A DNA stretch of 64,000 bases from Sporanaerobium hydrogeniformans (GTDB lineage Bacteria > Bacillota > Clostridia > Lachnospirales > Cellulosilyticaceae). The notes beneath the pieces were generated by a model that ran no database searches, was not told where the DNA came from, and was given only the letters and a program-made list of their open reading frames with translations. The stretch is taken from contig NZ_PEDL01000012.1 of assembly GCF_002735925.1 (NCBI RefSeq), positions 1 to 64,000 on the forward strand. The letters are read 5' to 3'. A program made the translations under genes and the position numbers. Below, one piece after another: positions 16,995 to 26,147 of this stretch; position 1 is the stretch's first letter, and every line of letters begins with the position of its first letter.

Positions 16995-18026
16995 ATGAAG
17001 TTAACAAAGAAAGTAGTACTATCCGTATTAGCAGTGGGGGTTATGATGACATCTATGGTAGGGTGTGGTTTAAGTAATAGCGCACCCGCTCAGAGTAGTC
17101 AGCCTGTAGTAGCTGAAACTACAGAAATAGCAGAAACTATAGATTTATCTCAATCAACACTAGATGAATTAACAATTACCCATGTAACCTCACCACTTAA
17201 TGTACCAAGTATTATTCAAAAGAATAAAAATGTATTTGTAGACGCATTCAGTGAAAATGGTAAAGCTATTGAAGTGAACTATGCAGAGATTACATCTGGA
17301 GCAGATCAAACTCAAGCATTAGCCTCAGGTGATGTGGATATCTTATATGCTGTTGGGGGAACCTCGGTTGTTTTAGCTGCAGCTAACGATGCAGATATCA
17401 AAATTTTAAATATGTACAGTAGATCACCAGAAGCATTTTGCATGTATTCAAGTGATAAAACTATTCAATCTGCTGAAGATTTAAGAGGTAAAACAGTTGC
17501 AGGACCTGTTGGAACAAATCTGCATCAACTATTAGTAGCGTATCTTAAAGCTGCCGATATGACAATTGAAGATATCCATTATGTGAATATGTCTATTGCA
17601 GATGCAAAAGCAGCATTAGATGGAGGGAGTGTTGATGTTGCATTACTTGCAGGGCCTACTGCTTATAAAGCAAAGCAACAAGACTATAACTTAGTGACAA
17701 ACGGAAAAGGATTAACAGATGCCGTTATTGCCGTAGCCGTTAGAGAAGATTTCTATAATCAATATAAGAAAGAATTAGAAGTATTTGTGAATGCTCAAGA
17801 GAGTATTATTAAGTACATTAGCGAAAATCATAATGAAGCAATGGAGATTGTTGCAGCAGAACTTGATTTAGATAAAGCAGCTGTTGAGGAAATGTTTACA
17901 CAATATGATTTTGATATTGGAACAACACAAGAAGACTATAAGGCATTTCAAAATGTAGCAGACTTTATGTATGAAACAAAAATGATTGAAGAACCTATTG
18001 ACACAGCTAAGTTATTTATTAAGTAA
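16995..18026 (+). CDS. ABC substrate-binding lipoprotein, SsuA/NMT1-like
   Basis: A 343-aa lipoprotein anchored outside the membrane. The signal peptide ends in the lipobox SMVGC (Cys23). A serine/glutamate-rich linker follows, then a two-lobe periplasmic-binding fold with VTSPLNVPSI, ASGDVDILYAVG, DLRGKTVAGPVGTN and VDVALLAGP, as in SsuA/TauA/NMT1-type proteins. Members bind sulfonates, nitrate, thiamine precursors or similar small molecules. The ligand is not deducible here. A strong GGAGG precedes the ATG. Last gene of the hydrogenase-like/ABC operon. Confidence 0.9.
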   Translation: MKLTKKVVLSVLAVGVMMTSMVGCGLSNSAPAQSSQPVVAETTEIAETIDLSQSTLDELTITHVTSPLNVPSIIQKNKNVFVDAFSENGKAIEVNYAEITSGADQTQALASGDVDILYAVGGTSVVLAAANDADIKILNMYSRSPEAFCMYSSDKTIQSAEDLRGKTVAGPVGTNLHQLLVAYLKAADMTIEDIHYVNMSIADAKAALDGGSVDVALLAGPTAYKAKQQDYNLVTNGKGLTDAVIAVAVREDFYNQYKKELEVFVNAQESIIKYISENHNEAMEIVAAELDLDKAAVEEMFTQYDFDIGTTQEDYKAFQNVADFMYETKMIEEPIDTAKLFIK

Positions 18027-18039
18027 ATAAAAGGATGAA

Positions 18040-18080
18040 AAAATAAGGCTATCCGGCGTTTGGTCGGATAGCCTTATTTT
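18040..18080 (+). terminator. Terminator of the hydrogenase-like/ABC operon
   Basis: Bases 18040-18055 pair perfectly with 18065-18080 (16 bp) around a 9-nt loop, with the T-run within and after the 3' arm. Confidence 0.88.
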
Positions 18081-18294
18081 ATAGGAACTTTAAGTCTGTC
18101 TAAAGAAAGCATGAGCTCCATGCCCACAGAAGATGCTAGAAAAAGGAAGCCTACAAAAAGAACCAAAGCTATTATAAAAAATAAATAAAGATTGGAAGAA
18201 AGTTATAAAAAAAAATTATATAAAACATTACTAATTACTATTTATTATCTAGGGCAAAACAGTTATAATAATAAGGAAAACGATGCTAAACAGT

Positions 18295-18324
18295 TTGAAG
18301 GTTTTTAAAAAAATAAATTATAGT
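18295..18324 (+). promoter_or_regulatory. Candidate promoter of uxaB-uxaA
   Basis: TTGAAG (18295-18300), an 18-bp spacer and TATAGT (18319-18324); a TATAAT also follows at 18324-18329. Apart from this and the preceding terminator I see nothing in the 450-nt gap 18027-18476. The leader would be about 150 nt, without a recognised riboswitch. Confidence 0.3.
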
Positions 18325-18476
18325 ATAATAATTTGTTTTAGTTTAGTTTATCCAAATAAGAATACCTCGTCCTGTTTGAACAAAGTGATAGGTGTTTAGA
18401 TAGGGTGTAGATAGAGAAGTAAATGTAAAAACAATAAGATAAACTACCCTTATTAGGTGAAAATGGAGGAACAAAA

Positions 18477-19973
18477 ATGGAACGTTTAAATTATCAAACT
18501 CTAGAACAGCTTGGAAGTAAAGATTATATTTTAAAAGATGCACCAGAGAGAGTTTTACAGTTTGGAGAAGGAAACTTCCTTCGTGGATTTGTTAATTACT
18601 TTATAGATGTACTCAATGAAAAAAAAGGCTTTAATAGTAAAGTGGTAGTAGTTCAACCAATTGCACAAGGTCTTGCCGATATGTTAAATGAACAAGATGG
18701 ACTCTACACACTCTACTTACGTGGTTTTGAAAATGGTGAAAAAGTAAATGCAAGAAGACTAATAAGTTGTATTAGTAGAGCTATTAATCCTTATGCACAA
18801 CCAGCTGCTTTCTTAGAAAATGCTAAAAATCCAGACCTTCGTTTTATTGTATCCAATACAACAGAAGCAGGTATTACCTATATTGCAGAAGATAAGTTAG
18901 AAGATGAAATGCCATCTAGCTTCCCTGCTAAACTTACAAAGTTGATGTATGAGCGTTTTAAAGTTTTTGGCACAGAAAAAGGAAAAGGTTTTGTTATTCT
19001 TTCTTGTGAGCTCATTGACAACAATGGGGCAGAGCTTAAAAAATGTGTTGAAAAATATGCAGATAGTTGGAACCTAGGAGATGACTTCAAAGCTTGGTTG
19101 GATGCAGAGAACATCTTCTGTAGTACACTTGTTGACCGTATTGTAACTGGTTACCCAAGAAACGAAGCAGCAGCTCTCTGTGAAGAAAATGGTTATGAAG
19201 ATAAATTAATTGATACTGCAGAAGTATTTGGTTTTTGGGTAATTGAAGGACCACAAAGTCTTTATGAGGAACTTCCAATCAAAGGGACAGATCTACCTAT
19301 TATGATTACAGACGATCATACACCTTACAAAAAACGTAAAGTACGTATCTTAAATGGGGCACATACTTCTATGGTGCTTGCAGCTTATCTTGCTGGAGAA
19401 GATATTGTTCGTGACTGTATGCATGATGAGACAATTGTATCCTTTATGAGTAATACTTTATTTAATGAAATTATCCCTACACTTACATTACCAGAAGAAG
19501 AGCTTATGTCTTTTGCGAATGCAACTATTGAACGTTTCAAAAATCCATTTATCGATCATGCTTTACTTGCAATCTCTCTTAATTCTGTATCTAAATGGAG
19601 AGCACGTGTACTTCCAAGCATGAAAGGCTATATTGAGAAATTTGGTAAATTACCAGAAAACATTGTATTCTCCTTTGCAGCACTTATGGCTTTCTACACA
19701 GGGACTGAAATCAGAGAGGGTGCACTTATTGGTAACCGTAATGGAGAAGAGTATAAGATTTCTGACGATATGCCAGTACTTGAATATTGTGCGGCAAACT
19801 CAACCACACTTTCAGTAGAAGATTTCGTAAAAGGCTTTGCAGCTAACGAAACCTTCTTTGGGGAAGACCTTACAAAATATGATGGTTTTGCAGAAGCAGT
19901 AGCATCTTATCTTGCAGTGATTCGTACAGATGGTATGAGAAAAGTACTAGAAGAATTAGTTAAGGGTGAATAA
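18477..19973 (+). CDS. uxaB: Tagaturonate reductase (altronate oxidoreductase)
   Basis: A 498-aa NAD-dependent polyol dehydrogenase of the mannitol dehydrogenase family. It interconverts tagaturonate and altronate in galacturonate catabolism. The N-terminal LQFGEGNFLRGFVNYFID is the UxaB nucleotide-binding start, SNTTEAGITY follows, and the C-terminal half holds NGAHTSMVLAAYLAG, which includes the family's catalytic region. GGAGG precedes the ATG. It is paired with uxaA 1 nt downstream, which favours the tagaturonate rather than the fructuronate enzyme. Confidence 0.93.
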   Translation: MERLNYQTLEQLGSKDYILKDAPERVLQFGEGNFLRGFVNYFIDVLNEKKGFNSKVVVVQPIAQGLADMLNEQDGLYTLYLRGFENGEKVNARRLISCISRAINPYAQPAAFLENAKNPDLRFIVSNTTEAGITYIAEDKLEDEMPSSFPAKLTKLMYERFKVFGTEKGKGFVILSCELIDNNGAELKKCVEKYADSWNLGDDFKAWLDAENIFCSTLVDRIVTGYPRNEAAALCEENGYEDKLIDTAEVFGFWVIEGPQSLYEELPIKGTDLPIMITDDHTPYKKRKVRILNGAHTSMVLAAYLAGEDIVRDCMHDETIVSFMSNTLFNEIIPTLTLPEEELMSFANATIERFKNPFIDHALLAISLNSVSKWRARVLPSMKGYIEKFGKLPENIVFSFAALMAFYTGTEIREGALIGNRNGEEYKISDDMPVLEYCAANSTTLSVEDFVKGFAANETFFGEDLTKYDGFAEAVASYLAVIRTDGMRKVLEELVKGE

Positions 19974-19974
19974 T

Positions 19975-21456
19975 ATGTTAGAGTTTATTAAAATCCATGA
20001 AAATGACAATGTAGCTATTGCACTAACTCCTCTTTCAAAAGGTATACAAATAGAGGTGGCAGGACAAAAGGTAGAACTAATTGAAGATATTCCACAAGGG
20101 CACAAATTTGCCCTTGTATCTATTAAAGAAGGAGAGCCTATTAAAAAATATGGTTATCCTATCGGGGTTGCGACAGCACCTATTCAAAAAGGTGCATGGA
20201 TTCATACCCAAAACCTTAAAACAGGATTAGGTGAAGTATTAGAATATACGTATGAACCTAATGTTACACCAGTTGAAGTAACAGAAAAAGCTACTTTTAT
20301 GGGGTATGTACGTAAAGATGGCAAGGTAGGTATCCGTAATGATGTATGGATTATTCCTACAGTAGGTTGTGTAAACTCCATTGCTGATCAAATTATTAAA
20401 GCAGTGACACCCTTTGCAGAAGGGAAAGTGGATTCTATTCATACCTTCAACCATCCTTATGGTTGTTCACAGATGGGTGATGATCAGCTCAATACTCAAA
20501 AAGCCCTTGCTGCTCTTGTAAACCATCCCAATGCGGGAGCAGTACTTGTACTTGGCCTTGGTTGTGAAAATAACAATATTCCAGAATTCAAAAAAGTTTT
20601 AGGTGAGTACGATGAAGAGCGTGTTAAATTTTTAGAATGTCAAGAGTATGAAGATGAAATCGAAGAAGGCGTAAAAGTAATGGAGAAACTCATTACTTAT
20701 GCAGCACAGTTTAAAAGAGAAGAAGTGGATGCAAGTGAGCTTGTAATTGGACTGAAATGTGGCGGTTCAGATGGGCTTTCTGGTATTACAGCCAATCCAC
20801 TTGTAGGTAAATTCTCTGACATGCTGATTTCAAAAGGTGGTTCAACCATTCTTACAGAAGTGCCAGAAATGTTTGGTGCTGAAACAATCCTTATGAATCG
20901 CTGCGTGAGCGAAGAAGTATTTCATGCAACAGTAGGACTCATTAATGGTTTTAAAGATTATTACAAGCGTCATGATCAAGTGATTTATGAAAATCCATCT
21001 CCAGGAAATAAAAAAGGTGGTATTTCTACACTTGAAGATAAATCGTTAGGCTGTACACAAAAAGGTGGGACAGCTCCAGTTGTAGATGTATTAGCTTATG
21101 GTGAAAAGGTATGTAAAAAAGGATTAAACCTTTTACAAGCACCAGGAAATGACCTTGTTGCTGCAACCTCACTTGCTATGTCAGGAGCACATATTGTACT
21201 CTTTACGACAGGGCGTGGAACACCATTTGGTTCACCAGTACCAACTATTAAAATTTCAACAAACGATGCCCTCTTTAATAAGAAAAAGGGTTGGATTGAC
21301 TTTAATGCAGGTAGTCTTGTCAAAGATAAGACAATGGAAGAACTCAGTAAAGAATTTTTTGAATATGTTCTTAAAGTAGCCTCTGGTGAACAAACTAAGT
21401 CTGAAAAGGCAGGATGTAGAGACTTAGCAATCTTTAAGCAAGGGGTAACATTATAA
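19975..21456 (+). CDS. uxaA: Altronate dehydratase
   Basis: A 493-aa iron-dependent dehydratase that turns altronate into 2-keto-3-deoxygluconate, the substrate of KdgK encoded at 5.3 kb. The N-terminal SAF domain begins with FIKIHENDNVAIAL and contains the conserved HKFAL. The large C-terminal domain starts near GYVRKDGKVGIRN and carries NHPYGCSQMGDD, GLGCENN, GLKCGGSDGLSG and TTGRGTPFG. ATG at 19975 fits the family's N-terminus and follows AAGGGTG; an in-frame GTG nine bases earlier is part of that ribosome site. A terminator follows the stop. Confidence 0.95.
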   Translation: MLEFIKIHENDNVAIALTPLSKGIQIEVAGQKVELIEDIPQGHKFALVSIKEGEPIKKYGYPIGVATAPIQKGAWIHTQNLKTGLGEVLEYTYEPNVTPVEVTEKATFMGYVRKDGKVGIRNDVWIIPTVGCVNSIADQIIKAVTPFAEGKVDSIHTFNHPYGCSQMGDDQLNTQKALAALVNHPNAGAVLVLGLGCENNNIPEFKKVLGEYDEERVKFLECQEYEDEIEEGVKVMEKLITYAAQFKREEVDASELVIGLKCGGSDGLSGITANPLVGKFSDMLISKGGSTILTEVPEMFGAETILMNRCVSEEVFHATVGLINGFKDYYKRHDQVIYENPSPGNKKGGISTLEDKSLGCTQKGGTAPVVDVLAYGEKVCKKGLNLLQAPGNDLVAATSLAMSGAHIVLFTTGRGTPFGSPVPTIKISTNDALFNKKKGWIDFNAGSLVKDKTMEELSKEFFEYVLKVASGEQTKSEKAGCRDLAIFKQGVTL

Positions 21457-21482
21457 TCCTAATCATTTAAAAAGAGAAACAT

Positions 21483-21525
21483 AAAAATAACCAAGCTTCA
21501 GGTAGGATGAAGCTTGGTTATTTTT
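21483..21525 (+). terminator. Terminator of uxaB-uxaA
   Basis: A perfect stem of about 18 bp pairs 21483-21500 with the segment ending at 21525, closing with ATTTTTAT. Confidence 0.88.
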
Positions 21526-21581
21526 ATGAACTAAAACATATTGCAAATTTTATAAGGAAATTGTATGATTAATAAAACGTC

Positions 21582-21598
21582 GTTCTTTAAAAGAGAAC
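21582..21598 (+). promoter_or_regulatory. Probable IclR operator upstream of the iclR gene
   Basis: An imperfect palindrome, GTTCTTTAAAAGAGAAC, lies 15 nt before the regulator start and matches the GTTCTTTA/AAGAAC sites upstream of the next operon. Autoregulation is inferred. Confidence 0.6.
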
Positions 21599-21613
21599 AT
21601 TGGAGGTGCGATT

Positions 21614-22372
21614 ATGAAAGAAAACGGTGAAATAAAAGTAAAAAGCTTACAAAAAGCAATAGAGGTATTAAATTGCTTTACTAAAAAGAACTCTTTAGGA
21701 GTTACAGAAATCAGCAGCATGCTAGGATTATACAAGAGTAATGTGCATAGTATATTAACAACCTATAAAAGTATGGATTATTTGGAGCAAGACGAAGAAT
21801 CCGGTAAATATCGACTAGGTCTGGGTATATTTTCATTATGTAGAGCATTAGGTGATCGTTTTTCGATTAAGCAAGTTGCAATGCCTTATTTGCAGGAAAT
21901 TGCAAATTTGACTAATGAAAGGGTATACCTAGCCATTCCTAATGAGGATGAAGTGATTTATTTAGAAGCCATGTACCCAGCAGAATCAGTTAACTTAATG
22001 CGAACAATTATGGGTGAAAGTGCTAAGATGTATTGCACAGGTATAGGTAAGGCTATATTAGCTCATCTACCAATAGATGAGATAGAAGAGTATATTAGCA
22101 GAGAACTAGTAGCTTATACTGAAATGACTATAACCGATAAAGATAAATTAAAAGAGGAATTACAATTAATTAGGGTAAGAGGATATGCTATAGATAATAT
22201 GGAGCATGAATATGGTATTAAATGTATAGCTATGCCTATTTTTAATAGGCAAGGAAAAGTAGAAGCTAGCATTAGCATCAGCGGTCCTTCTTTGAGATTT
22301 GAAAATGAAAGGATTGAAGAGTTAGCACAGATATTAGGTAAATATATAAAAAAAATACAAGAGCGTCTGTAA
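21614..22372 (+). CDS. IclR-family transcriptional regulator
   Basis: A 252-aa regulator with an N-terminal winged HTH (about 8-70: VKSLQKAIEVLNCF, then LGVTEISSMLGLYKSNVHSIL) and a C-terminal effector-binding domain (about 80-250). That domain contains TNERVYLAIPNEDEVIYLE, MYCTGIGKAILAHL and GYAIDNMEHEYGIKCIAMPI, all characteristic of IclR. GGAGG precedes the ATG. It lies directly upstream of the Asp-box/aldolase/transporter operon, and matching palindromes are found before both units, so it very probably controls that operon. The effector is probably a sugar acid or related organic acid, by inference. Confidence 0.92.
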   Translation: MKENGEIKVKSLQKAIEVLNCFTKKNSLGVTEISSMLGLYKSNVHSILTTYKSMDYLEQDEESGKYRLGLGIFSLCRALGDRFSIKQVAMPYLQEIANLTNERVYLAIPNEDEVIYLEAMYPAESVNLMRTIMGESAKMYCTGIGKAILAHLPIDEIEEYISRELVAYTEMTITDKDKLKEELQLIRVRGYAIDNMEHEYGIKCIAMPIFNRQGKVEASISISGPSLRFENERIEELAQILGKYIKKIQERL

Positions 22373-22380
22373 TGGGAATG

Positions 22381-22421
22381 GATTATTTCTCTCTAAAGAA
22401 GGGAATAATCTCTTTTTTTTT
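22381..22421 (+). terminator. Terminator after the IclR gene
   Basis: GATTATT (22381-22387) pairs with AATAATC (22404-22410) and is followed by TCTTTTTTTTT. Confidence 0.7.
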
Positions 22422-22531
22422 ACATATTCGTGCATAAAATATGTACAAAATAAACAAAAAATATTTTGTTATATTATAAATTGTTATTATTGATTATAAA
22501 AACTCAATATGCTATATTAATGTTATGAAAT

Positions 22532-22628
22532 AAAGAACAATATACTTAATTAAAGAACGATTTAATGAATAGCTGAAAAAGCTTATTTTTTTACTTTTAT
22601 AAAAGAACATTGTTCTTTAATTAAGAAC
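22532..22628 (+). promoter_or_regulatory. Cluster of IclR-type operator palindromes
   Basis: AAAGAAC occurs at 22532, 22552 and 22602. Bases 22602-22618 form AAAGAACATTGTTCTTT, and 22612-22628 form GTTCTTTAATTAAGAAC, two overlapping near-perfect palindromes. The same half-site occurs before the iclR gene. They lie 44-140 nt before the first gene of the operon. The rest of the 299-nt gap is AT-rich. Confidence 0.65.
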
Positions 22629-22671
22629 GACAATCTTTTTGAGTAGGTTATGAATTAGAGGAGGTGTAAGA

Positions 22672-23706
22672 GTGGCTCTCTATTTGAAAAAAATAAAATA
22701 TGATTTAATATTTGATTTAGATAAAATGCCATTTAAAGTATGCCATGCATCCAACATATGTAAATTACAAGATGATAGCTTATTAGTAGCATGGTTTGCA
22801 GGAGAAAAAGAAGGGTCTGATGATGTAGCTATATGGATGTCTAAGAATACAAAAGGAGTTTGGAGCCAACCCAAAAAAGTTGCACACGATATAAAGCAGC
22901 CACACTGGAATCCAGTAATCTATCAGCATGAAGATGGAAGGGTAGCCTTATTTTATAAAGTAGGTAGAGAGATTCAAACATGGTATACTAACAAAAGAGT
23001 TTCAAAGGATTATGGAGAAACCTGGAGTGAAGCGACTGAGTTGGTTGCTAATGACAGGGGAGGTAGAGGTCCTGTTAGATGTAAAATAATTACCTTGTCA
23101 GATGGAAGCATGCTTGCAGGAGCATCTATAGAAGAAGGGATTTGGAGTGCATTTACCGACCGTTCGGAGGATAAAGGTGAAACATGGGAGAAGAGTGAAC
23201 CTATTACTATAGATGTTGAATATCATGGAGAAAACACTGCTACGAATAGTAACATTGAAGTTTCTGAACAATCTTTTTTTGGGAGAGGTGTTATACAGCC
23301 GACGTTATGGGAGTCAGAAAAAGGCAGAGTCCATATGTTGTTAAGAAGTACAGAAAAAAAGATATATAGGGCTGACTCAGTAGATTATGGGAGGACATGG
23401 AGTAAAGCTTATGCCACACAGCTCCCAAATAATAATAGTGGCATAGATGTAGTTAAGTGCTCTAATGGAACGCTCATATTATGTTCAAATCCAATAGCAG
23501 AAAATTGGGGCATACGTTCACCCCTTACATTAGCTGTATCAATGGATAATGGAGAAAGCTGGACAGAACAGGTTATATTAGAAGATAAAGAAGGTGAGTT
23601 TTCTTACCCATCTATTATTTCTAGTGAGGATAAAATTTATGTTACTTATACATATGATAGAAAATCTATTGCATTTTGGGAATTTAGCTTAGAGGAGGCA
23701 CAATGA
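22672..23706 (+). CDS. Cytoplasmic Asp-box (BNR, sialidase-like) protein
   Basis: A 344-aa beta-propeller of the BNR_2/sialidase-like superfamily. Four Asp boxes are visible: SKDYGETW (111-118), SEDKGETW (165-172), SVDYGRTW (236-243) and SMDNGESW (290-297). The early stretch LLVAWFAGEKEGSDDVAIW is typical. It has no signal peptide. The FRIP-type arginine motif of true sialidases is replaced by FKVCHAS near 21-27, so sialidase activity should not be assumed. A GTG start at 22672 is backed by GAGGAGGTG. It overlaps the aldolase gene by 4 nt, so the two are likely coupled, and it probably acts on the same imported acidic sugar. The exact reaction is unknown. Confidence 0.8.
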   Translation: MALYLKKIKYDLIFDLDKMPFKVCHASNICKLQDDSLLVAWFAGEKEGSDDVAIWMSKNTKGVWSQPKKVAHDIKQPHWNPVIYQHEDGRVALFYKVGREIQTWYTNKRVSKDYGETWSEATELVANDRGGRGPVRCKIITLSDGSMLAGASIEEGIWSAFTDRSEDKGETWEKSEPITIDVEYHGENTATNSNIEVSEQSFFGRGVIQPTLWESEKGRVHMLLRSTEKKIYRADSVDYGRTWSKAYATQLPNNNSGIDVVKCSNGTLILCSNPIAENWGIRSPLTLAVSMDNGESWTEQVILEDKEGEFSYPSIISSEDKIYVTYTYDRKSIAFWEFSLEEAQ

Positions 23707-24617
23707 TGAACAACAATTTTCCAGGTGGTGTTTGGCCAGTTATGCTGACACCTTTTACGATAGAGGGAAAGGTCGACTATAAAGGACTAGAAGAACTTAT
23801 TGAATGGTACAAAGATGAAGGGGTTCACGGATTATTTGCAGTCTGTCAATCCAGTGAAATGTTTTTCCTCAGCTTAGAGGAGCGCATGAAAATTGCACGA
23901 TTTGTTAAAGAAAAAGCAGGAAATTTACCAGTTATCGCCTCAGGACATGTTTCAGATGATTTTGAAGCTCAAGTAGAAGAGTTAAAAGGAATGAGAGAAA
24001 CAGGTGTTGATGCAGTCATACTTATTACTAATCGCTTAGCTAAAGAAACAGAGTCTGATGAAATTTGGATGGAAAATCTTAAAAAATTATTAGAGCATTT
24101 GCCAATGGATATGAAGTTAGGCTTTTATGAGTGTCCCTATCCTTATAAAAGGATTTTATCAAAAGAAATAACAAAATGGTGTGCAGAGACAGGGCGTTTT
24201 TATTTCCTTAAAGATACGAGCTGCGATATAGAAAGTATTAAAGCTAAACTAGAAGTATGCAAGAATACAAACCTAAAACTTTATAATGCCAATACGGCTA
24301 CTTTGCTTCAATCTCTAGAGGCAGGCGCAACAGGCTATAGTGGTGTTATGGCAAACATGCAAGGTAAGCTTTATACTAAGCTGTGTGCAGACTATAGCCA
24401 TGAGGATTTAACAGAGCTATCAGATATGCTTTCTATAAGTGCACTAATCGAACGCCAATGCTATCCTGTTAATGCAAAATATTATTTACAACTAGAAGGT
24501 CTAAATATTACAACAAAATGCCGTGTAAAGGATGAAAAGGAATTACTGACAACCTTTAAAGAAGAAGTAAAAATGTTAAGAAGAATAACTCAAAAAGCAA
24601 ACAAATTATATTTATAA
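23703..24617 (+). CDS. DHDPS/N-acetylneuraminate lyase family aldolase
   Basis: A 304-aa class I pyruvate-dependent aldolase or dehydratase of the DapA/NanA superfamily. It has GGVWPVMLTPFT at the start, Schiff-base Lys170 in FLKDTSCD and the active-site Tyr142 in YECPYPY. The GTTGE loop of DapA is CQSSEM here, so this is not lysine biosynthesis. ATG codons at 23703 and 23706 are both possible. The neighbours (Asp-box protein, TTT importer, YhcH protein, IclR) point to breakdown of a 2-keto-3-deoxy or sialic-acid-like sugar acid. The substrate is inferred, not shown. Confidence 0.85.
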   Translation: MMNNNFPGGVWPVMLTPFTIEGKVDYKGLEELIEWYKDEGVHGLFAVCQSSEMFFLSLEERMKIARFVKEKAGNLPVIASGHVSDDFEAQVEELKGMRETGVDAVILITNRLAKETESDEIWMENLKKLLEHLPMDMKLGFYECPYPYKRILSKEITKWCAETGRFYFLKDTSCDIESIKAKLEVCKNTNLKLYNANTATLLQSLEAGATGYSGVMANMQGKLYTKLCADYSHEDLTELSDMLSISALIERQCYPVNAKYYLQLEGLNITTKCRVKDEKELLTTFKEEVKMLRRITQKANKLYL

Positions 24618-24632
24618 AAGGAGAGGGTAATT

Positions 24633-25601
24633 ATGAAAAAGAGAATTTTATTATTAGGTCTAGTAACAGCATTAGTATCAGGAGCAATGGTAGGATGTGG
24701 GGGGCAAAAGCCTTATCCAAAAGCAGGGGACGTAACCGTTATTGTGCCAAAGGCGCCAGGTGGAGGAACAGATACTGCTGCAAGGGGATTAGTACAGTAC
24801 ATGAAACCAAACTTAGAAGGTGTTAACTTCGTGGTAACCAATAAACCAGATGGTGGTGGTGTAACAGGAATGGTTGAAACAGCTAAGGCTAAGGCAGACG
24901 GCTATACATTAGGTCTAGTGACAGTGGAACTAGCTATGTTTCCACATCAAGGCAAAGCCAATGTAACCTTTGAAGATTACATACCAATATGTGCACCGAT
25001 TGCTGCACCAGCGGCACTTGTAGTACCAGCAGATGCACCTTATGATAATTTAGATGAATTTGTAGCATACTGCAAAGAAAATCCAGATCAAATTCAAGTG
25101 GGGAACTCTGGGGTAGGGGCTATTTGGCATAGTGCAGCCCTTGCTTTTGAAGAAGAATTTGATGTTTCATTAAAACACATTCCTTATCCAAATGGGACAG
25201 CAGATATTGCAGCAGCTTTAACAGGTGGACACATTAATGCAACCATGGCAGACCCTTCTAGTTTTAAAAGTCAGGTAGAAGCAGGTAGTCTTAAAATTCT
25301 TGGTATTATGGCAGATAATCGCTCAGCTATTTACCCAGATGTACCAACCTTCAAAGAGTTAGGTTATGATATGACAATTCGTGCATGGGCAGCCTTAGTT
25401 GCACCAAAGGATACACCATCAGAAATAGTGGAACAATTAAGAGCAGCAGCTAAGGTAACTTGTGAATCAGAAGAATTCAAAAATTACTTTGCTAATCAAG
25501 GAATTGATCCTCAGGCTATTATTGGAGAGGATTGTTATGAAATGATGCAAGAAGATCATGCGATGTATGGAGAATTACTAAAAAAACTGGATATACAATA
25601 G
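24633..25601 (+). CDS. TctC-type substrate-binding lipoprotein
   Basis: A 322-aa extracytoplasmic binding protein of the tripartite tricarboxylate transporter family (Bug/TctC). The lipobox is AMVGC (Cys22). Family landmarks are VIVPKAPGGGTDTAAR, KADGYTLG, VGNSGVGAIWHSAAL, GGHINATMADP and FKELGYDM. It delivers an organic acid to the TctA/TctB membrane pair encoded next. A strong AAAGGAG precedes the ATG. The ligand is probably the acidic sugar metabolised by the two upstream enzymes. Confidence 0.93.
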   Translation: MKKRILLLGLVTALVSGAMVGCGGQKPYPKAGDVTVIVPKAPGGGTDTAARGLVQYMKPNLEGVNFVVTNKPDGGGVTGMVETAKAKADGYTLGLVTVELAMFPHQGKANVTFEDYIPICAPIAAPAALVVPADAPYDNLDEFVAYCKENPDQIQVGNSGVGAIWHSAALAFEEEFDVSLKHIPYPNGTADIAAALTGGHINATMADPSSFKSQVEAGSLKILGIMADNRSAIYPDVPTFKELGYDMTIRAWAALVAPKDTPSEIVEQLRAAAKVTCESEEFKNYFANQGIDPQAIIGEDCYEMMQEDHAMYGELLKKLDIQ

Positions 25602-25607
25602 GATAAC

Positions 25608-25632
25608 ATAAGGGGGAAGATTTCCCCCTTAT
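25608..25632 (+). terminator. Intercistronic stem-loop between TctC and TctB genes
   Basis: ATAAGGGGGAA (25608-25618) pairs perfectly with TTCCCCCTTAT (25622-25632) around a 3-nt loop. No T-tract follows, so I read it as an RNA-stabilising or partial-termination hairpin that raises binding-protein mRNA over membrane-subunit mRNA. Confidence 0.6.
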
Positions 25633-25665
25633 AGTATCTAGTTAAGAGAGGGAGGGAATAACCTT

Positions 25666-26136
25666 ATGGATAATATGCGCAAGTGGAACTATATCATTTC
25701 ACTTATTACAGCTATCTTAGGAGCGATACTTATATTTTTATCAAGTCAGTTAGGATTTGCGTTTAATGCAAGTGGACCAGGTGCAGGCTTTTGGCCGGGT
25801 GTATTGGGCGGGATATTAGTTGTTTTAGCGGTAGCACTTTTTGGAACAAGTTTAATCAAAGGAAAAGGGTTAGAAGAAGTACCGGTTGTTTTAAATTCAC
25901 CAGCAAATAAGCGGGTTTATAGCATGATGGGGATAATTGTTATTTATTGTATCTTATTAAAAACAGCAGGATTTTACCTATCTACATTGCTTTTTATTCC
26001 AAGTACTATGTACTTAATGGAAGTAAGAGATAAAAAGAAATTAATTATTATGCCACTTGTAACAGTTATTTTTATCTATATCGTATTTGGTATACTCTTA
26101 AAGACAAAATTACCAATGCCAATATTTATGAACTAG
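25666..26136 (+). CDS. TctB-type small membrane subunit
   Basis: A 156-aa protein with four hydrophobic segments, the small membrane subunit of the tripartite tricarboxylate transporter. The ASGPGAGFWPGVLGGILV stretch is the family hallmark. It works with TctA encoded 11 nt downstream. A GGGAGGG site lies upstream of the ATG. Confidence 0.9.
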   Translation: MDNMRKWNYIISLITAILGAILIFLSSQLGFAFNASGPGAGFWPGVLGGILVVLAVALFGTSLIKGKGLEEVPVVLNSPANKRVYSMMGIIVIYCILLKTAGFYLSTLLFIPSTMYLMEVRDKKKLIIMPLVTVIFIYIVFGILLKTKLPMPIFMN

Positions 26137-26147
26137 GAGGTTAGGCA

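Noticed and set aside
22672-23706. Calling the Asp-box protein a sialidase
   Set aside because: No secretion signal and no FRIP-type arginine motif; only the propeller fold is supported.
23703-24617. Calling the aldolase DapA (lysine synthesis)
   Set aside because: The DapA GTTGE loop is replaced and the neighbours are catabolic.
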